Below the pieces are notes generated by a model, which was not told the origin of the DNA, made no database searches, and worked only from the letters and a program-made list of their open reading frames with translations. DNA of 6,929 nucleotides from an uncultured Haloferula sp. (GTDB lineage: Bacteria > Verrucomicrobiota > Verrucomicrobiae > Verrucomicrobiales > Akkermansiaceae), in the NCBI GenBank assembly GCA_946885645.1, contig CAMPGU010000224.1:1-6929 (forward strand), in the 5' to 3' direction. The translations under genes were made by a program, and so were the position numbers. Shown one piece after another: positions 1 to 6,737 of this stretch (positions are counted from its first letter, which is position 1; every line of letters starts with the position of its first letter).

Positions 1-127
1 CGGCTACGGCGGCGGTGGTGCCAAGGGTGGCTACGGCGGCGGTGGCGGCGGCAAGGGCGGCTACGGTGGCGGTGGCGGTGGTCGCGGCGGCAAAGGTGGC
101 GGCTACGGCGGCGGCGATTGGGATTGA
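1..127 (+). CDS. C-terminal end of a glycine-rich protein (5' truncated by window edge)
   Basis: An open frame enters from the left edge; complete codons start at base 2 and the stop is TGA at 125-127, giving 41 visible residues. About 70% are Gly, with regularly placed Tyr, Lys and Arg. The units run GYGGGGAKG, GYGGGGGGKG, then a longer unit with R and K, and the tail ends in Asp-Trp-Asp. The codon-by-codon repeat and the terminator 30 bp downstream support this as the real end of a gene. Glycine-rich tails with interspersed Tyr/Arg/Lys are known from bacterial RRM-type RNA-binding proteins and from some DEAD-box helicases and secreted structural proteins. The N-terminal domain lies outside the window, so none of these can be chosen. 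An RNA-binding protein is my best guess, at low confidence. Confidence 0.8.
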   Translation, partial: GYGGGGAKGGYGGGGGGKGGYGGGGGGRGGKGGGYGGGDWD

Positions 128-156
128 TCCCTCCGACCGTGTTGAAATTCTTTCCG

Positions 157-188
157 GCCCCGCTTCCCCACAGGGAAGCGGGGCTTTT
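157..188 (+). terminator. Rho-independent terminator of the glycine-rich gene
   Basis: GCCCCGCTTCCC (157-168) pairs perfectly with GGGAAGCGGGGC (173-184) around a CACA loop, and TTTT follows at 185-188. The 12-bp GC-rich stem with a U tract on the plus strand, 30 bp after the stop codon, fits an intrinsic terminator. A weaker hairpin (GCCGG 197-201 with CCGGC 206-210, loop AGAC) lies just beyond and has no U tract. Confidence 0.92.
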
Positions 189-253
189 CTTGAGAGGCCG
201 GAGACCCGGCTTCCATCTCTCCGCTTGCCCTTGAGCTTGCCGCTCCAACAGGA

Positions 254-1342
254 ATGTTGGATGCTTCAAATCGTTCCATGGCACCGGCTTCCGTCAATAT
301 CGCCCGCGTCCTGTATTTGCTGGTTTGCGCCGGGGCCGGTTATGCCGTCGCGTCGATCACCAAAGGCACGGCGATCGAGGTCTCGACCTTCCAAGGCCTC
401 TGCGGAGGCCTCTTCGTGGGCGGGATTTTTGTCTGGATCGAGCTTCTCATCAAAGGATTCAGCCTGCGGTCCTTTTCCACCGCCACCTTCGGGCTGCTTG
501 TCGGCGTGTTCTGTGCCTGGCTACTGACCCGCCTCCAGATTTTCGATCTGGTGAATATCACCTTCCGGGACCGGCTGAGCGCCACCGAGAATGCCGCCGA
601 TATCGCCTCCACCCTGACGCTGAGCTTGAATCTCCTGCTCTACGCGACCTTGGGTTTCCTCGGCGCGGTGGTCGCCCTCAGGAGCAGCAGGGATGACTTC
701 GCGTTCATCTTGCCTTACGTCCGCTTCCGGCAGGACAGCAGCACCGGCCAGCCCGTGGTGCTGGATGCGGAAACCGTCATGGACGGGCGTGTCGCGGGCG
801 TGATCCGCTCCGGCTTCCTGCGGGGCCGGCTGGTGATCCCCAGGTTCGTTCTGGATGAGATCCAGGTCCTCGCGAATTCGCCTACCCAGGCGAAGCGGGA
901 GAGGGCGGAGCGCGGCCTGGCCTCCCTGGAGTCCATGCGTGCCGCCAATGACATCCAGGTGAGCATCGAGGACGCAGGCGTGAACGGGGATGAAACGATC
1001 CACAGCCGTCTCCTGCACATTGCCCAGCTCCTGGGGGCGCGGCTGATGACCAGCGACGAGAGTTTGTGCAAGGTGGCCAAGCTCCGCGGCCTGGACGTGC
1101 TGAATCTCGATGAACTGCTCGACGCCCTGCGGCCTTCCGTCGGGGTCGGGGAAAAAATCCGCCTCGCGCTGGTGCGGGGCGGGAAGGACGATCATCAGGG
1201 AGTGGGCTACATGCCGGACGGCACGATGATCGTGGTCAATCACGCGGTGAAGAAGATCGGCACGACGCAGGATGTGATCGTGATCAGCACCCTGCAGACC
1301 AGTTCCGGCATGATGGTCTTCGCCGAGCTCGCGGGAATCTGA
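254..1342 (+). CDS. Membrane-anchored PIN-TRAM domain protein (YacL family)
   Basis: A 362-residue protein with the full YacL/PIN-TRAM layout and about the length of Bacillus YacL. Four hydrophobic segments lie near residues 18-36, 46-68, 75-96 and 116-142. A PIN nuclease-like domain spans about 167-290 and a C-terminal TRAM domain about 298-357 (HQGVGYMPDGTMIVV). PIN acidic positions visible are D171 (VVLDAE), D177 (MDGR), D201/E202 (FVLDEI) and D268 (MTSDES). The family's usual LDTS is LDAE here, and the Asp normally found in the VDSKL-like motif is His250 (TIHSRL). PIN domains are metal-dependent RNases; TRAM is a predicted RNA-binding fold, so membrane-associated RNA processing is the inferred role. 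The cellular substrate of this family is not known to me. The ATG at 254 has AGGA directly against it, too close for a normal ribosome site. ATG 278 would also keep all domains, so the exact start is uncertain. Confidence 0.93.
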   Translation: MLDASNRSMAPASVNIARVLYLLVCAGAGYAVASITKGTAIEVSTFQGLCGGLFVGGIFVWIELLIKGFSLRSFSTATFGLLVGVFCAWLLTRLQIFDLVNITFRDRLSATENAADIASTLTLSLNLLLYATLGFLGAVVALRSSRDDFAFILPYVRFRQDSSTGQPVVLDAETVMDGRVAGVIRSGFLRGRLVIPRFVLDEIQVLANSPTQAKRERAERGLASLESMRAANDIQVSIEDAGVNGDETIHSRLLHIAQLLGARLMTSDESLCKVAKLRGLDVLNLDELLDALRPSVGVGEKIRLALVRGGKDDHQGVGYMPDGTMIVVNHAVKKIGTTQDVIVISTLQTSSGMMVFAELAGI

Positions 1343-1356
1343 TTTCCCGGGCTCGG
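1323..1356. terminator. Two-part hairpin at the convergent gene junction, possible bidirectional terminator
   Basis: CCGAGC (1323-1328) pairs with GCTCGG (1351-1356), and inside it CGGGAA (1332-1337) pairs with TTCCCG (1344-1349). The helices are separated by a 3x1 internal loop, and the apical loop is TCTGAT. It contains the TGA stop of the PIN-TRAM gene (1340-1342) and ends 11 bp before the end of nnr on the other strand. It could act on both transcripts. There is no U tract on either side, so intrinsic termination is unproven. Confidence 0.45.
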
Positions 1357-1366
1357 AAGCAATCGA

Positions 1367-2839
1367 TCAGCGGCGGCGCTGTTGCCAATCGCGGATCGCT
1401 CCGCCGAGGTGGCGGATGGTGGCGCTCGCCGTGCACACCGGACTATCCGGAAGGCTCAGCTCTGCCGCACGACCGCAGAGCCATGCTCCCAGGGATGCCG
1501 CGTCCGGCCCGGCCAATCCTTGCGCCAGGAAGGTCCCGATCACTCCGGCCAGCGTGTCGCCCTGGCCTCCGGAAGCCATTCCCGCGTGTCCGGTCGGGTT
1601 GAATCGCAGCGCCTCTCCAGGCGCGCACACCAGCGTCCGCGCGCCTTTCAGCAACAGCGTGGAAGGATACCGGGATACGAAAGCGCGACATGCCGCCTGC
1701 CGGTCCGCGGCCGGCAGGTCGGGAGCGAGACGGCTGAATTCACCCGGGTGGGGAGTCAGGACTTGGGATGGTTTCAGAATCCCGAGCCGTCCGGTCGCGG
1801 CGATACGGTTCAGAGCGTCGGCGTCCAGCACGGTCGGGCGCGAATCCTCCGCGAGACGGGCCAGCAGCCCGGCATGGTAGGCTTCGGTGCAATTGCCGGT
1901 ACCGGGGCCGATGACGAGGGCATCGTGCCGGGCGTCGAACGCATCCCCCACGGGATCGGGCGAGACGCGCAGCATGATCTCGGGAGGCATGGCACCGGCC
2001 GCATCCTGTGGGAAACCGGTCTCCACATGTACTGTCACGAGGCCCGCCCCTGCATGAAGCGCGGCCCGGGCGCAGAGGACGGCGGCTCCGCTCATGCCGG
2101 GCGAGCCCGCCAGAATGCCGACGCGGCCCGCATCGCCCTTGTGAAAGTCATGCGCGCGGGGCGGCAGCAGGCCGGAGAAAGCTTCCGGACAGAAGAAGGC
2201 AGGGTCGGATCCTGCCGGAAGGGGGAGGTCTGCCAGAGGCACGAGAACGATGCGGCCGGAGCGGAGGATGCCGTTTGCGGTGCTCAGGCCGATCTTCGGC
2301 ACGCCCACTGTCAGAGTAAGGTCTGCGGTCACGGCATCGCCCTCGCCTGAGTCGGCATCCAGCCCCGAGGGGAGATCCATGGCGGCGACGATCGCGCCTT
2401 GCTCCCTCCTCAGCTCGGCCATCTCCCGCGCCAGAGCAGCCAGAGGCTCGCGTAGCTCGCCCCTGGCGCCGATTCCGAGCAGGCCGTCCAGCAAGAGCAG
2501 CGGACCGCCGCTCCGGTTTGCCGGGGGCGCATCTTCGGGAGCGATCCCCAGCTCGCGCGATTTCCTCCGCGGCAGGACACCCCATGAGGTCTCGGGAAAA
2601 GCGGCCCGGATCGAGACCGCCCACCCCGCCTTCCGCAGATGGTGGAGGGCCACGAGGGCATCGCCCGCATTATTGCCCTTCCCCAGATAGCCGGTTGCCC
2701 TCCCGGGCGAGGGAAACTGGGCGATCAGGCGCGCCGCGATGCCCTCCCCGGCGAGGTCCATCAGCCGCTCGGCTGAAACCCCGCGGCGGAAAGCGGCCTC
2801 CTCAAGCGACCGCATGGCCGCGCCGGTGACAAATGACAT
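1367..2839 (-). CDS. nnr: Bifunctional NAD(P)H-hydrate repair enzyme (epimerase + ADP/ATP-dependent dehydratase)
   Basis: A 490-residue fusion of the YjeF N-terminal epimerase and the YjeF C-terminal (carbohydrate-kinase-like) dehydratase, close to the usual length of about 500. It repairs the damaged cofactors NADHX and NADPHX. The epimerase half (about 1-205) shows GKGNNAGD (53-60), LDGLLG with D118, and DLPSGLDADSG (155-165). The dehydratase half (about 225-490) shows HKGDAGRVGILAG (233-245), GPGTG (311-315), LDADALN (338-344), TPHPGEF (362-368), LLLKGA (395-400) and NPTGHAGMASGGQGDTLAG (414-432), with D428 the expected catalytic Asp. The usual GGTGD reads GGQGD and the usual GNNGGDG reads GNNAGDA; both keep the key residues. 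The ATG at 2839 places SFVTGAAMRSLE where this family normally starts. The gene begins 17 bp after the amidase stop, so the two are likely co-transcribed. The enzyme is expected to be cytoplasmic. Confidence 0.96.
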   Translation of the reverse strand: MSFVTGAAMRSLEEAAFRRGVSAERLMDLAGEGIAARLIAQFPSPGRATGYLGKGNNAGDALVALHHLRKAGWAVSIRAAFPETSWGVLPRRKSRELGIAPEDAPPANRSGGPLLLLDGLLGIGARGELREPLAALAREMAELRREQGAIVAAMDLPSGLDADSGEGDAVTADLTLTVGVPKIGLSTANGILRSGRIVLVPLADLPLPAGSDPAFFCPEAFSGLLPPRAHDFHKGDAGRVGILAGSPGMSGAAVLCARAALHAGAGLVTVHVETGFPQDAAGAMPPEIMLRVSPDPVGDAFDARHDALVIGPGTGNCTEAYHAGLLARLAEDSRPTVLDADALNRIAATGRLGILKPSQVLTPHPGEFSRLAPDLPAADRQAACRAFVSRYPSTLLLKGARTLVCAPGEALRFNPTGHAGMASGGQGDTLAGVIGTFLAQGLAGPDAASLGAWLCGRAAELSLPDSPVCTASATIRHLGGAIRDWQQRRR

Positions 2840-2856
2840 GCCCGCACGCTAGCGGA

Positions 2857-3462
2857 TCAACCCGCCCGGCGGAAGCGAACGATGCCGTCGGCGATACCTT
2901 CCGCAAGAGATTGGCGGAACCACGCGGATTTCATCCGGTTGCGCTCCGTCGCATTGCTGACGAATCCGCACTCCACCAGGATCGAAGGGCAGCGCGTGTT
3001 GCGGATCACGTAAAAGCGGGCGAATTTGACGCCGCGGTTCACCGCCCGGACCTTCGACATGATGCCGGAGTGGACGGAGGAGGCGAGAGAGTGGCTTTGC
3101 GGGGTATTGAAGAAGGTTTCCAAACCGGACACCCCTTGTTTCCACGTGTAGTTGTAGTGGACGCTCACGAAGATCGCATCCGAGTAGCGGCTGGCGATAC
3201 GGACGCGCTCCGGGAGGGAAATGAAATAGTCGCTGCGGCGGGTCATCACCGTGCGGAAGCCGCGCTTCTTCAGCTCGTTCTCCAAGCGGGTAGCGGTATC
3301 CAGTGCCAGGTGCTTTTCATACACCATGCCCCATTGTCCGCCCTTGTCGTGCCCCCCGTGACCGGGGTCGATGACGACCGTCCGGAAAGAGCGCGCGTGG
3401 GCGGTGGCCCCCGTGAAGGCCAGGAAAAGCAAAGCGAGAATCAGGCGGGGAAGACCGTTCAT
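2857..3462 (-). CDS. N-acetylmuramoyl-L-alanine amidase (Amidase_3), periplasmic
   Basis: A 201-residue zinc amidase expected to cut the bond between N-acetylmuramic acid and L-alanine in peptidoglycan. Residues 1-23 form a signal peptide (hydrophobic LILALLFLAF, cleavage likely after AHA), so the mature enzyme is periplasmic. The catalytic domain fills about 27-198. It has IDPGHGGHD with zinc ligand H35, E49 (YEKH) as the second ligand, H102 in SVHYN as the third, and E164 in ILVECGFVSN as the catalytic Glu. The family's SIHAN motif is SVHYN here; the ligand is kept. There is no AMIN, SPOR, LysM or other targeting domain, so this is a minimal single-domain form. It is the first gene of a likely two-gene unit with nnr. 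An AT-rich probable promoter lies just upstream. No Shine-Dalgarno site precedes the ATG. The specific subfamily (AmiA/B/C or CwlD type) cannot be fixed from the sequence alone. Confidence 0.95.
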   Translation of the reverse strand: MNGLPRLILALLFLAFTGATAHARSFRTVVIDPGHGGHDKGGQWGMVYEKHLALDTATRLENELKKRGFRTVMTRRSDYFISLPERVRIASRYSDAIFVSVHYNYTWKQGVSGLETFFNTPQSHSLASSVHSGIMSKVRAVNRGVKFARFYVIRNTRCPSILVECGFVSNATERNRMKSAWFRQSLAEGIADGIVRFRRAG

Positions 3463-3495
3463 GGGGAAAGTCGTTAAGCGACGGAGAAAATTTAG

Positions 3496-3526
3496 ATTAT
3501 TTAAATATAACGAAGTCTCCTGTAAA
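3496..3526 (-). promoter_or_regulatory. Candidate sigma-70-type promoter for the amidase-nnr unit
   Basis: On the minus strand, TTTACA (3526-3521; 5 of 6 matches to TTGACA) is followed after 19 bp by AATAAT (3501-3496; 5 of 6 matches to TATAAT). TATATT at 3509-3504 is an alternative but is too close to the -35. The stretch 3488-3511 is almost pure A/T, in strong contrast to the GC-rich surroundings. Transcription would start about 27 nt before the amidase ATG. The 19-bp spacer is longer than ideal. Confidence 0.4.
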
Positions 3527-3558
3527 GGACGATTTCTCTCGGGCGAAGCCGGAACGGC

Positions 3559-4434
3559 TCACTGGAAAATGAAGGGCGGCCGTTCGGACGCCTTCCTCAC
3601 CCGGCCACGCGCTTCCGCCTCGGCCTTCGGATCGTAGGGGATGCTATTCGCCACCTGGACCGAACCTTCGCGCATGGTGAAAAGCTGGGGGTCCACGCCG
3701 CCGGCGGCCTTGTGGAGATCGTTGCCCAGCAGCGTGCCGTCCGGGCCCACTCGCGCGTGGGACCAGACGTCCGGACCGATCAGGTAAAGCACGTGCATCA
3801 CCTGGTGGTTGTCGAGCGTCACCGAGGGCTTGCGGAAGTTCAGATATTCGCCGAGCGAGTGGGTTTGCAGCGGGCTGCCCGTCTTCAGGTTCACCACTTG
3901 GGCGTAGAGCGTGGCTTTCTTCCCGCCGGTGAAGTTCAGCACGCGGAACTCGCGCATCTGCCCGGCCTTGCCCGGGAGGCCCACCCGCTGGGACCAGTAG
4001 GGGCGCGCGGTATTAATATTGAAGAGCAAGCGGTTCGAAATGAAGCCGTCGGTGGTCTGCCCGGGCAGCCTCACCACGCCATATACCGAAAAGTTTCCCA
4101 TTTCCCGCAGCGGGTAGATCTGCGCGAGGTCGAAAGTCTTGGCCATGGTCTGGCCGAGCGGGATCTGAACGGCCCCGAAGGCCGTCTGCCCGATGGCGGT
4201 CAGGGGCACGCCGCGGCTCGAGGTCACCGTGAAATCGATCCAGCCCAGACGCTTGTTCCCCTGCAGGGTGAGATCCTGGCCGGACTGATTCGTGATGCTG
4301 ACGGTGACCGGCACCGGCTCCCCTGCCACGAAGGTTTTGCGCGCCATTTGCAGCCGCACCTCGATCTGAGCTTGGGCGGTCGCCGCGAAAGCGCAGAGAA
4401 GGGCGAGGGGAAGGAGGGTGCGGAGTCCGATCAT
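3559..4434 (-). CDS. Secreted protein of unknown function with an N-terminal Ig-like/beta-sandwich-type segment
   Basis: A 291-residue protein that I do not recognise as a named family. Residues 1-22 are a clear signal peptide (LLPLALLCAFAATAQA, cleavage likely before QIEV). Residues about 24-140 read like a beta-sandwich: MARKTFVAGEPVPVTVSITNQSG resembles bacterial Ig-like or BsuPI-like modules, where a GEP turn precedes alternating beta strands. A second part, about 160-235, contains TLYAQVVNLKTG and HVLYLIGPDVWSHARVGPDGTLLG, which looks like a repeated beta-strand/turn pattern. The C-terminus (about 268-291) is charged and rich in Ala/Glu/Arg. The only cysteine (C14) is in the signal peptide, so the mature protein cannot form disulfides and is not a lipoprotein. 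Similar secreted proteins occur, as I recall, in Verrucomicrobia, without known function. The gene starts 88 bp after leuD and ends 96 bp before the amidase, same strand. The ATG at 4434 lacks a ribosome site but places the signal peptide exactly at the N-terminus. Confidence 0.85.
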   Translation of the reverse strand: MIGLRTLLPLALLCAFAATAQAQIEVRLQMARKTFVAGEPVPVTVSITNQSGQDLTLQGNKRLGWIDFTVTSSRGVPLTAIGQTAFGAVQIPLGQTMAKTFDLAQIYPLREMGNFSVYGVVRLPGQTTDGFISNRLLFNINTARPYWSQRVGLPGKAGQMREFRVLNFTGGKKATLYAQVVNLKTGSPLQTHSLGEYLNFRKPSVTLDNHQVMHVLYLIGPDVWSHARVGPDGTLLGNDLHKAAGGVDPQLFTMREGSVQVANSIPYDPKAEAEARGRVRKASERPPFIFQ

Positions 4435-4522
4435 GGGCCGCAGGCCTAGCCTAGGGACGCTGCCGCGTCAACCCAACGGGTCGCATCACCCTTCTAACCG
4501 TCGTTTCCCGGTTTCAAGCAGC

Positions 4523-5125
4523 CTAGACGTAGTGCAGGGCCTTCGCCCGCACCGCGATGTCGGCTTCCCGATCCAGCAGCTCCTGAATGGGATCCCAGCG
4601 CCCGGCCACCAGTGCGTCGCGGGCGGATTCCGGGATGCTGAGCGGGAAGTCATGGCCCGCCGAGGAGCGCACGCGCTTGCCCACCAGGTCGATCGTGATT
4701 TGCACCGCGGGATCTGCTTCCACCGCTTGGCGGAGCTGGTCGATCTCGTCCGCCTCCAGCGTCACGCAGGGCATCGCCAGCGTGGTGGAATTCCCGAAGA
4801 AGATCTCGGCGAAGGATTGGGCGATCACCGCCCTGAAGCCGTATTTGCTGAGCGACTGGGGCGCGTGCTCGCGGGAGGAACCGCAGCCGAAGTTCACCCC
4901 GGCCAGCAGGATGGTCGCCCCGTCGAAACGCGGGTCGTTCAGGGGATGCTCGGTCTTCTCGCCGGTGGTCGGGTCGAAGCGAACGTCGTAAAAGGCGAAT
5001 TCGCCCAGACCGTCGAAGGTGACGCACTTCATGAAGCGCGCCGGGATGATGCGGTCGGTATCGATATCGGCACCGGGAACGAAGACGGCGCGGCCGGTGA
5101 GGGAAGTGACTTTTTCAAGGGCCAT
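4523..5125 (-). CDS. leuD: 3-isopropylmalate dehydratase small subunit
   Basis: A 200-residue protein matching LeuD over its full usual length (about 200). It is the aconitase-type swivel subunit that joins LeuC to interconvert 2-isopropylmalate and 3-isopropylmalate in leucine synthesis in the cytoplasm. Diagnostic stretches are DIDTDRIIPARFM (20-32), GVNFGCGSSREHAPQSL (76-92), the conserved substrate-specificity region of this family, FAEIFFGNS (105-113) and GRWDPIQELL (175-184). No key residue appears to be missing. The start at 5125 gives the standard MALEKVTSLTGRAVF N-terminus. It lies 33 bp downstream of leuC on the same strand, so the pair forms a leuCD transcription unit. No leuA or leuB is visible nearby. 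No Shine-Dalgarno motif is seen before the ATG, so translation may be coupled or independent of this signal. Confidence 0.98.
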   Translation of the reverse strand: MALEKVTSLTGRAVFVPGADIDTDRIIPARFMKCVTFDGLGEFAFYDVRFDPTTGEKTEHPLNDPRFDGATILLAGVNFGCGSSREHAPQSLSKYGFRAVIAQSFAEIFFGNSTTLAMPCVTLEADEIDQLRQAVEADPAVQITIDLVGKRVRSSAGHDFPLSIPESARDALVAGRWDPIQELLDREADIAVRAKALHYV

Positions 5126-5158
5126 GGCAATGGGTGTGCTCGGAGGTTCGGGAAAGGT

Positions 5159-6583
5159 TCAGGCCACGGCGGCCTGCGGCTCCAGTTCAAAGAGTTCGCG
5201 GGCGTCGGTGATGCTGCCGGTGATGGCTGCTGCCGCGACCATGACGGGGGACATCAGGACGGTGCGCCCGGTGGGGGACCCCTGGCGGCCTTTGAAGTTG
5301 CGGTTCGAGGAAGATGCGCAGAGCTGGTCGCCCACGAGTTTGTCCGGATTCATGGCCAGGCACATCGAGCAGCCCGCGCCGCGCCACTCGAAGCCCGCGG
5401 CGGAAAAGATTTTATCCAGACCTTCCTGTTCGCACTGGTGGGCGACGATCTGGGAGCCGGGGACGACGATGGCCTTCACCCCGGCCGCCACCTGGTGACC
5501 GCGGATGTACTTCGCGACCTCGCGAAAATCGGAGAGGCGGCCGTTGGTGCAGGAACCGATGAAGGCGACGTCGATCTTCACGCCCTTGATCGGGGTCCCC
5601 GCGGCGAGCTTCATGTAGGCGAGCGCTTCGTCGATGCTGGCTTTTTCGCCGGGCGTCGCGGCTTGTGCGGGATCCGGAATGTTCTCCGAGATGGCGATCC
5701 CTTGGTCCGGGGAAATGCCCCAGGTGACCGTCGGCTCGATCTCGCCGGCGTCGATCTTCACGATGTCGTCGAATCGGGCGTCGGCATCGGAGGCGAAGGA
5801 CAGCCAGCGGGCCGCCGTCGCGTCGAAATCGTTCATGTCCACGTAGGGCCGGCCCCGGAGATAGGCCACGGTCTTCGCGTCGGGGTTGACGTAGCCGCAG
5901 CGGGCTCCGCCTTCGATCGACATGTTGCAGACCGTCATGCGCTCTTCCATCGACATCTCGTCGAAGACATTGCCCGCGTATTCGTAGCAGTAGCCGATCC
6001 CGCCCTTCGCGCCCAGCAGGCGGATGATGTGGAGGATCACGTCCTTCGCGTAAACGCCGGGCCGCAGCTTGCCGTTCACCTCGATGCGGCGGACCTTCAG
6101 GGCCTCCATCGCCATCGTCTGGGTGGCCAGCACGTCCCGCACCTGGGTGGTGCCGATGCCGAAGGCGATCGCGCCGAAGGCCCCGTGGGTCGCGGTGTGG
6201 GAATCGCCGCAGGCAATGGTCGTGCCGGGCTGGGTGATGCCCTGCTCGGGCCCGACCACATGGACGATGCCCTGCTTGCCGGACTTCAGGTCGAAATAGG
6301 TAACGCCGAAATCATCGCAGTTCGACCGCAGGGCCGCCATCATTTCCGCGGCGAGCGGATCCACCGGTTGATCCTGATTTTCGGTCGGGACGATATGGTC
6401 CACCGTGGCGAAGGTGCGCTTCGGATATTTGACCGTCAGGCCGAGATCGCGGAGCATGCCAAAGGCCTGCGGCGAGGTCACCTCGTGAATGAGGTGGGTG
6501 CCGATGAAAAGCTGCGTGCGGCCGTCAGCCAACTTGCCCACGGCGTGGGCGTCCCAGACTTTTTGATAGAGGCTTTTGCCCAT
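5159..6583 (-). CDS. leuC: 3-isopropylmalate dehydratase large subunit
   Basis: A 474-residue member of the aconitase superfamily, close to the usual length of about 466-475. With LeuD it catalyses the isomerisation of 2-isopropylmalate to 3-isopropylmalate through dehydration and rehydration. The three [4Fe-4S] cysteines are present: C345 in FIGSCTNGR, and C405 and C408 in [11 protein letters not shown]. Other family signatures are VDHIVPT (61-67), [10 protein letters not shown] (111-120), [21 protein letters not shown] (125-145), and [13 protein letters not shown] (424-436) with the Arg residues of the active-site region. The N-terminus [13 protein letters not shown] is the normal LeuC start, supporting ATG 6583. 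Upstream is a terminator and a short 124-bp region, so leuC should have its own promoter. No leader peptide with leucine codons is visible. The enzyme is cytoplasmic and oxygen-sensitive through its Fe-S cluster, as known for the family. Confidence 0.98.
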   Translation of the reverse strand: MGKSLYQKVWDAHAVGKLADGRTQLFIGTHLIHEVTSPQAFGMLRDLGLTVKYPKRTFATVDHIVPTENQDQPVDPLAAEMMAALRSNCDDFGVTYFDLKSGKQGIVHVVGPEQGITQPGTTIACGDSHTATHGAFGAIAFGIGTTQVRDVLATQTMAMEALKVRRIEVNGKLRPGVYAKDVILHIIRLLGAKGGIGYCYEYAGNVFDEMSMEERMTVCNMSIEGGARCGYVNPDAKTVAYLRGRPYVDMNDFDATAARWLSFASDADARFDDIVKIDAGEIEPTVTWGISPDQGIAISENIPDPAQAATPGEKASIDEALAYMKLAAGTPIKGVKIDVAFIGSCTNGRLSDFREVAKYIRGHQVAAGVKAIVVPGSQIVAHQCEQEGLDKIFSAAGFEWRGAGCSMCLAMNPDKLVGDQLCASSSNRNFKGRQGSPTGRTVLMSPVMVAAAAITGSITDARELFELEPQAAVA

Positions 6584-6638
6584 GATGCGATCGCCGGGTT
6601 GCGCGGCGGGGCGGCAAAGTGGGTTACCGGCCGCGGAT

Positions 6639-6644
6639 TGTCAA
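6639..6644 (-). promoter_or_regulatory. Possible -35 element upstream of leuC
   Basis: A perfect TTGACA lies on the minus strand 55 bp before the leuC start, within the 124-bp gap between the upstream terminator and leuC. No good -10 is seen at 16-18 bp (CACTTT at 17 bp is poor), so this is only a -35-like match. A leuC promoter is expected somewhere in this gap because the terminator at 6708-6737 separates leuC from the upstream gene. Confidence 0.25.
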
Positions 6645-6707
6645 AGCGCGATCAAGTACGCGCCATCCGTGAATCTCCCCGCTCTCCGGGTGGGTGGCCC
6701 GGAACGG

Positions 6708-6737
6708 AAAAAGCCCCTGCCGGACCGGCAGGGGCTT
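6708..6737 (-). terminator. Rho-independent terminator of the small lipoprotein-like gene
   Basis: AAGCCCCTGCCGG (6711-6723) and CCGGCAGGGGCTT (6725-6737) are perfect inverted repeats; allowing a 3-nt GAC loop leaves a 12-bp stem. Read on the minus strand, the stem runs into five T residues (6712-6708), the first two overlapping its base. On the plus strand no T tract follows, so it works in the minus direction. It lies 29 bp after the stop codon at 6767. Confidence 0.9.

Noticed and set aside
1..124. Whether the tandem GGC-rich repeats are a CRISPR-like or non-coding repeat array
   Set aside because: The units vary in length, lack unique spacers and keep one open frame of Gly/Tyr/Lys codons up to a stop, so they are protein-coding low complexity.
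15..527. A 170-codon plus-strand frame starting in the glycine repeat
   Set aside because: It reads the Gly repeat out of frame as an Ala/Val repeat, crosses the strong terminator and overlaps the real PIN-TRAM gene.
521..1243. A 240-codon minus-strand frame opposite the PIN-TRAM gene
   Set aside because: It is a shadow of a clearly recognisable YacL-type gene on the plus strand. Its translation is a low-information mix of His, Arg, Gln and Pro.
2833..3477. A 214-codon plus-strand frame opposite the amidase
   Set aside because: The minus-strand frame carries all the amidase catalytic motifs and a signal peptide. The plus-strand translation shows no recognisable feature.
3547..3559. Small hairpin AGCCG-GAA-CGGCT right after the secreted protein gene
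   Set aside because: The stem is only 5 bp and no U run follows on the minus strand, so it does not qualify as an intrinsic terminator.
4461..4522. Possible promoter (TTGACG on the minus strand, 4471-4466) or terminator between leuD and the secreted protein gene
   Set aside because: No acceptable -10 lies at 16-18 bp. The only inverted repeats (such as AACCG/CGGTT) are 4-5 bp with no U tract. It cannot be told from sequence whether the secreted protein gene is co-transcribed with leuCD.
6587..6594. GCGATCGC palindrome just upstream of leuC, like the cyanobacterial HIP1 octamer
   Set aside because: I noted it only here as a full octamer, and the gene content does not suggest a cyanobacterium. 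One such match is expected by chance in GC-rich DNA.
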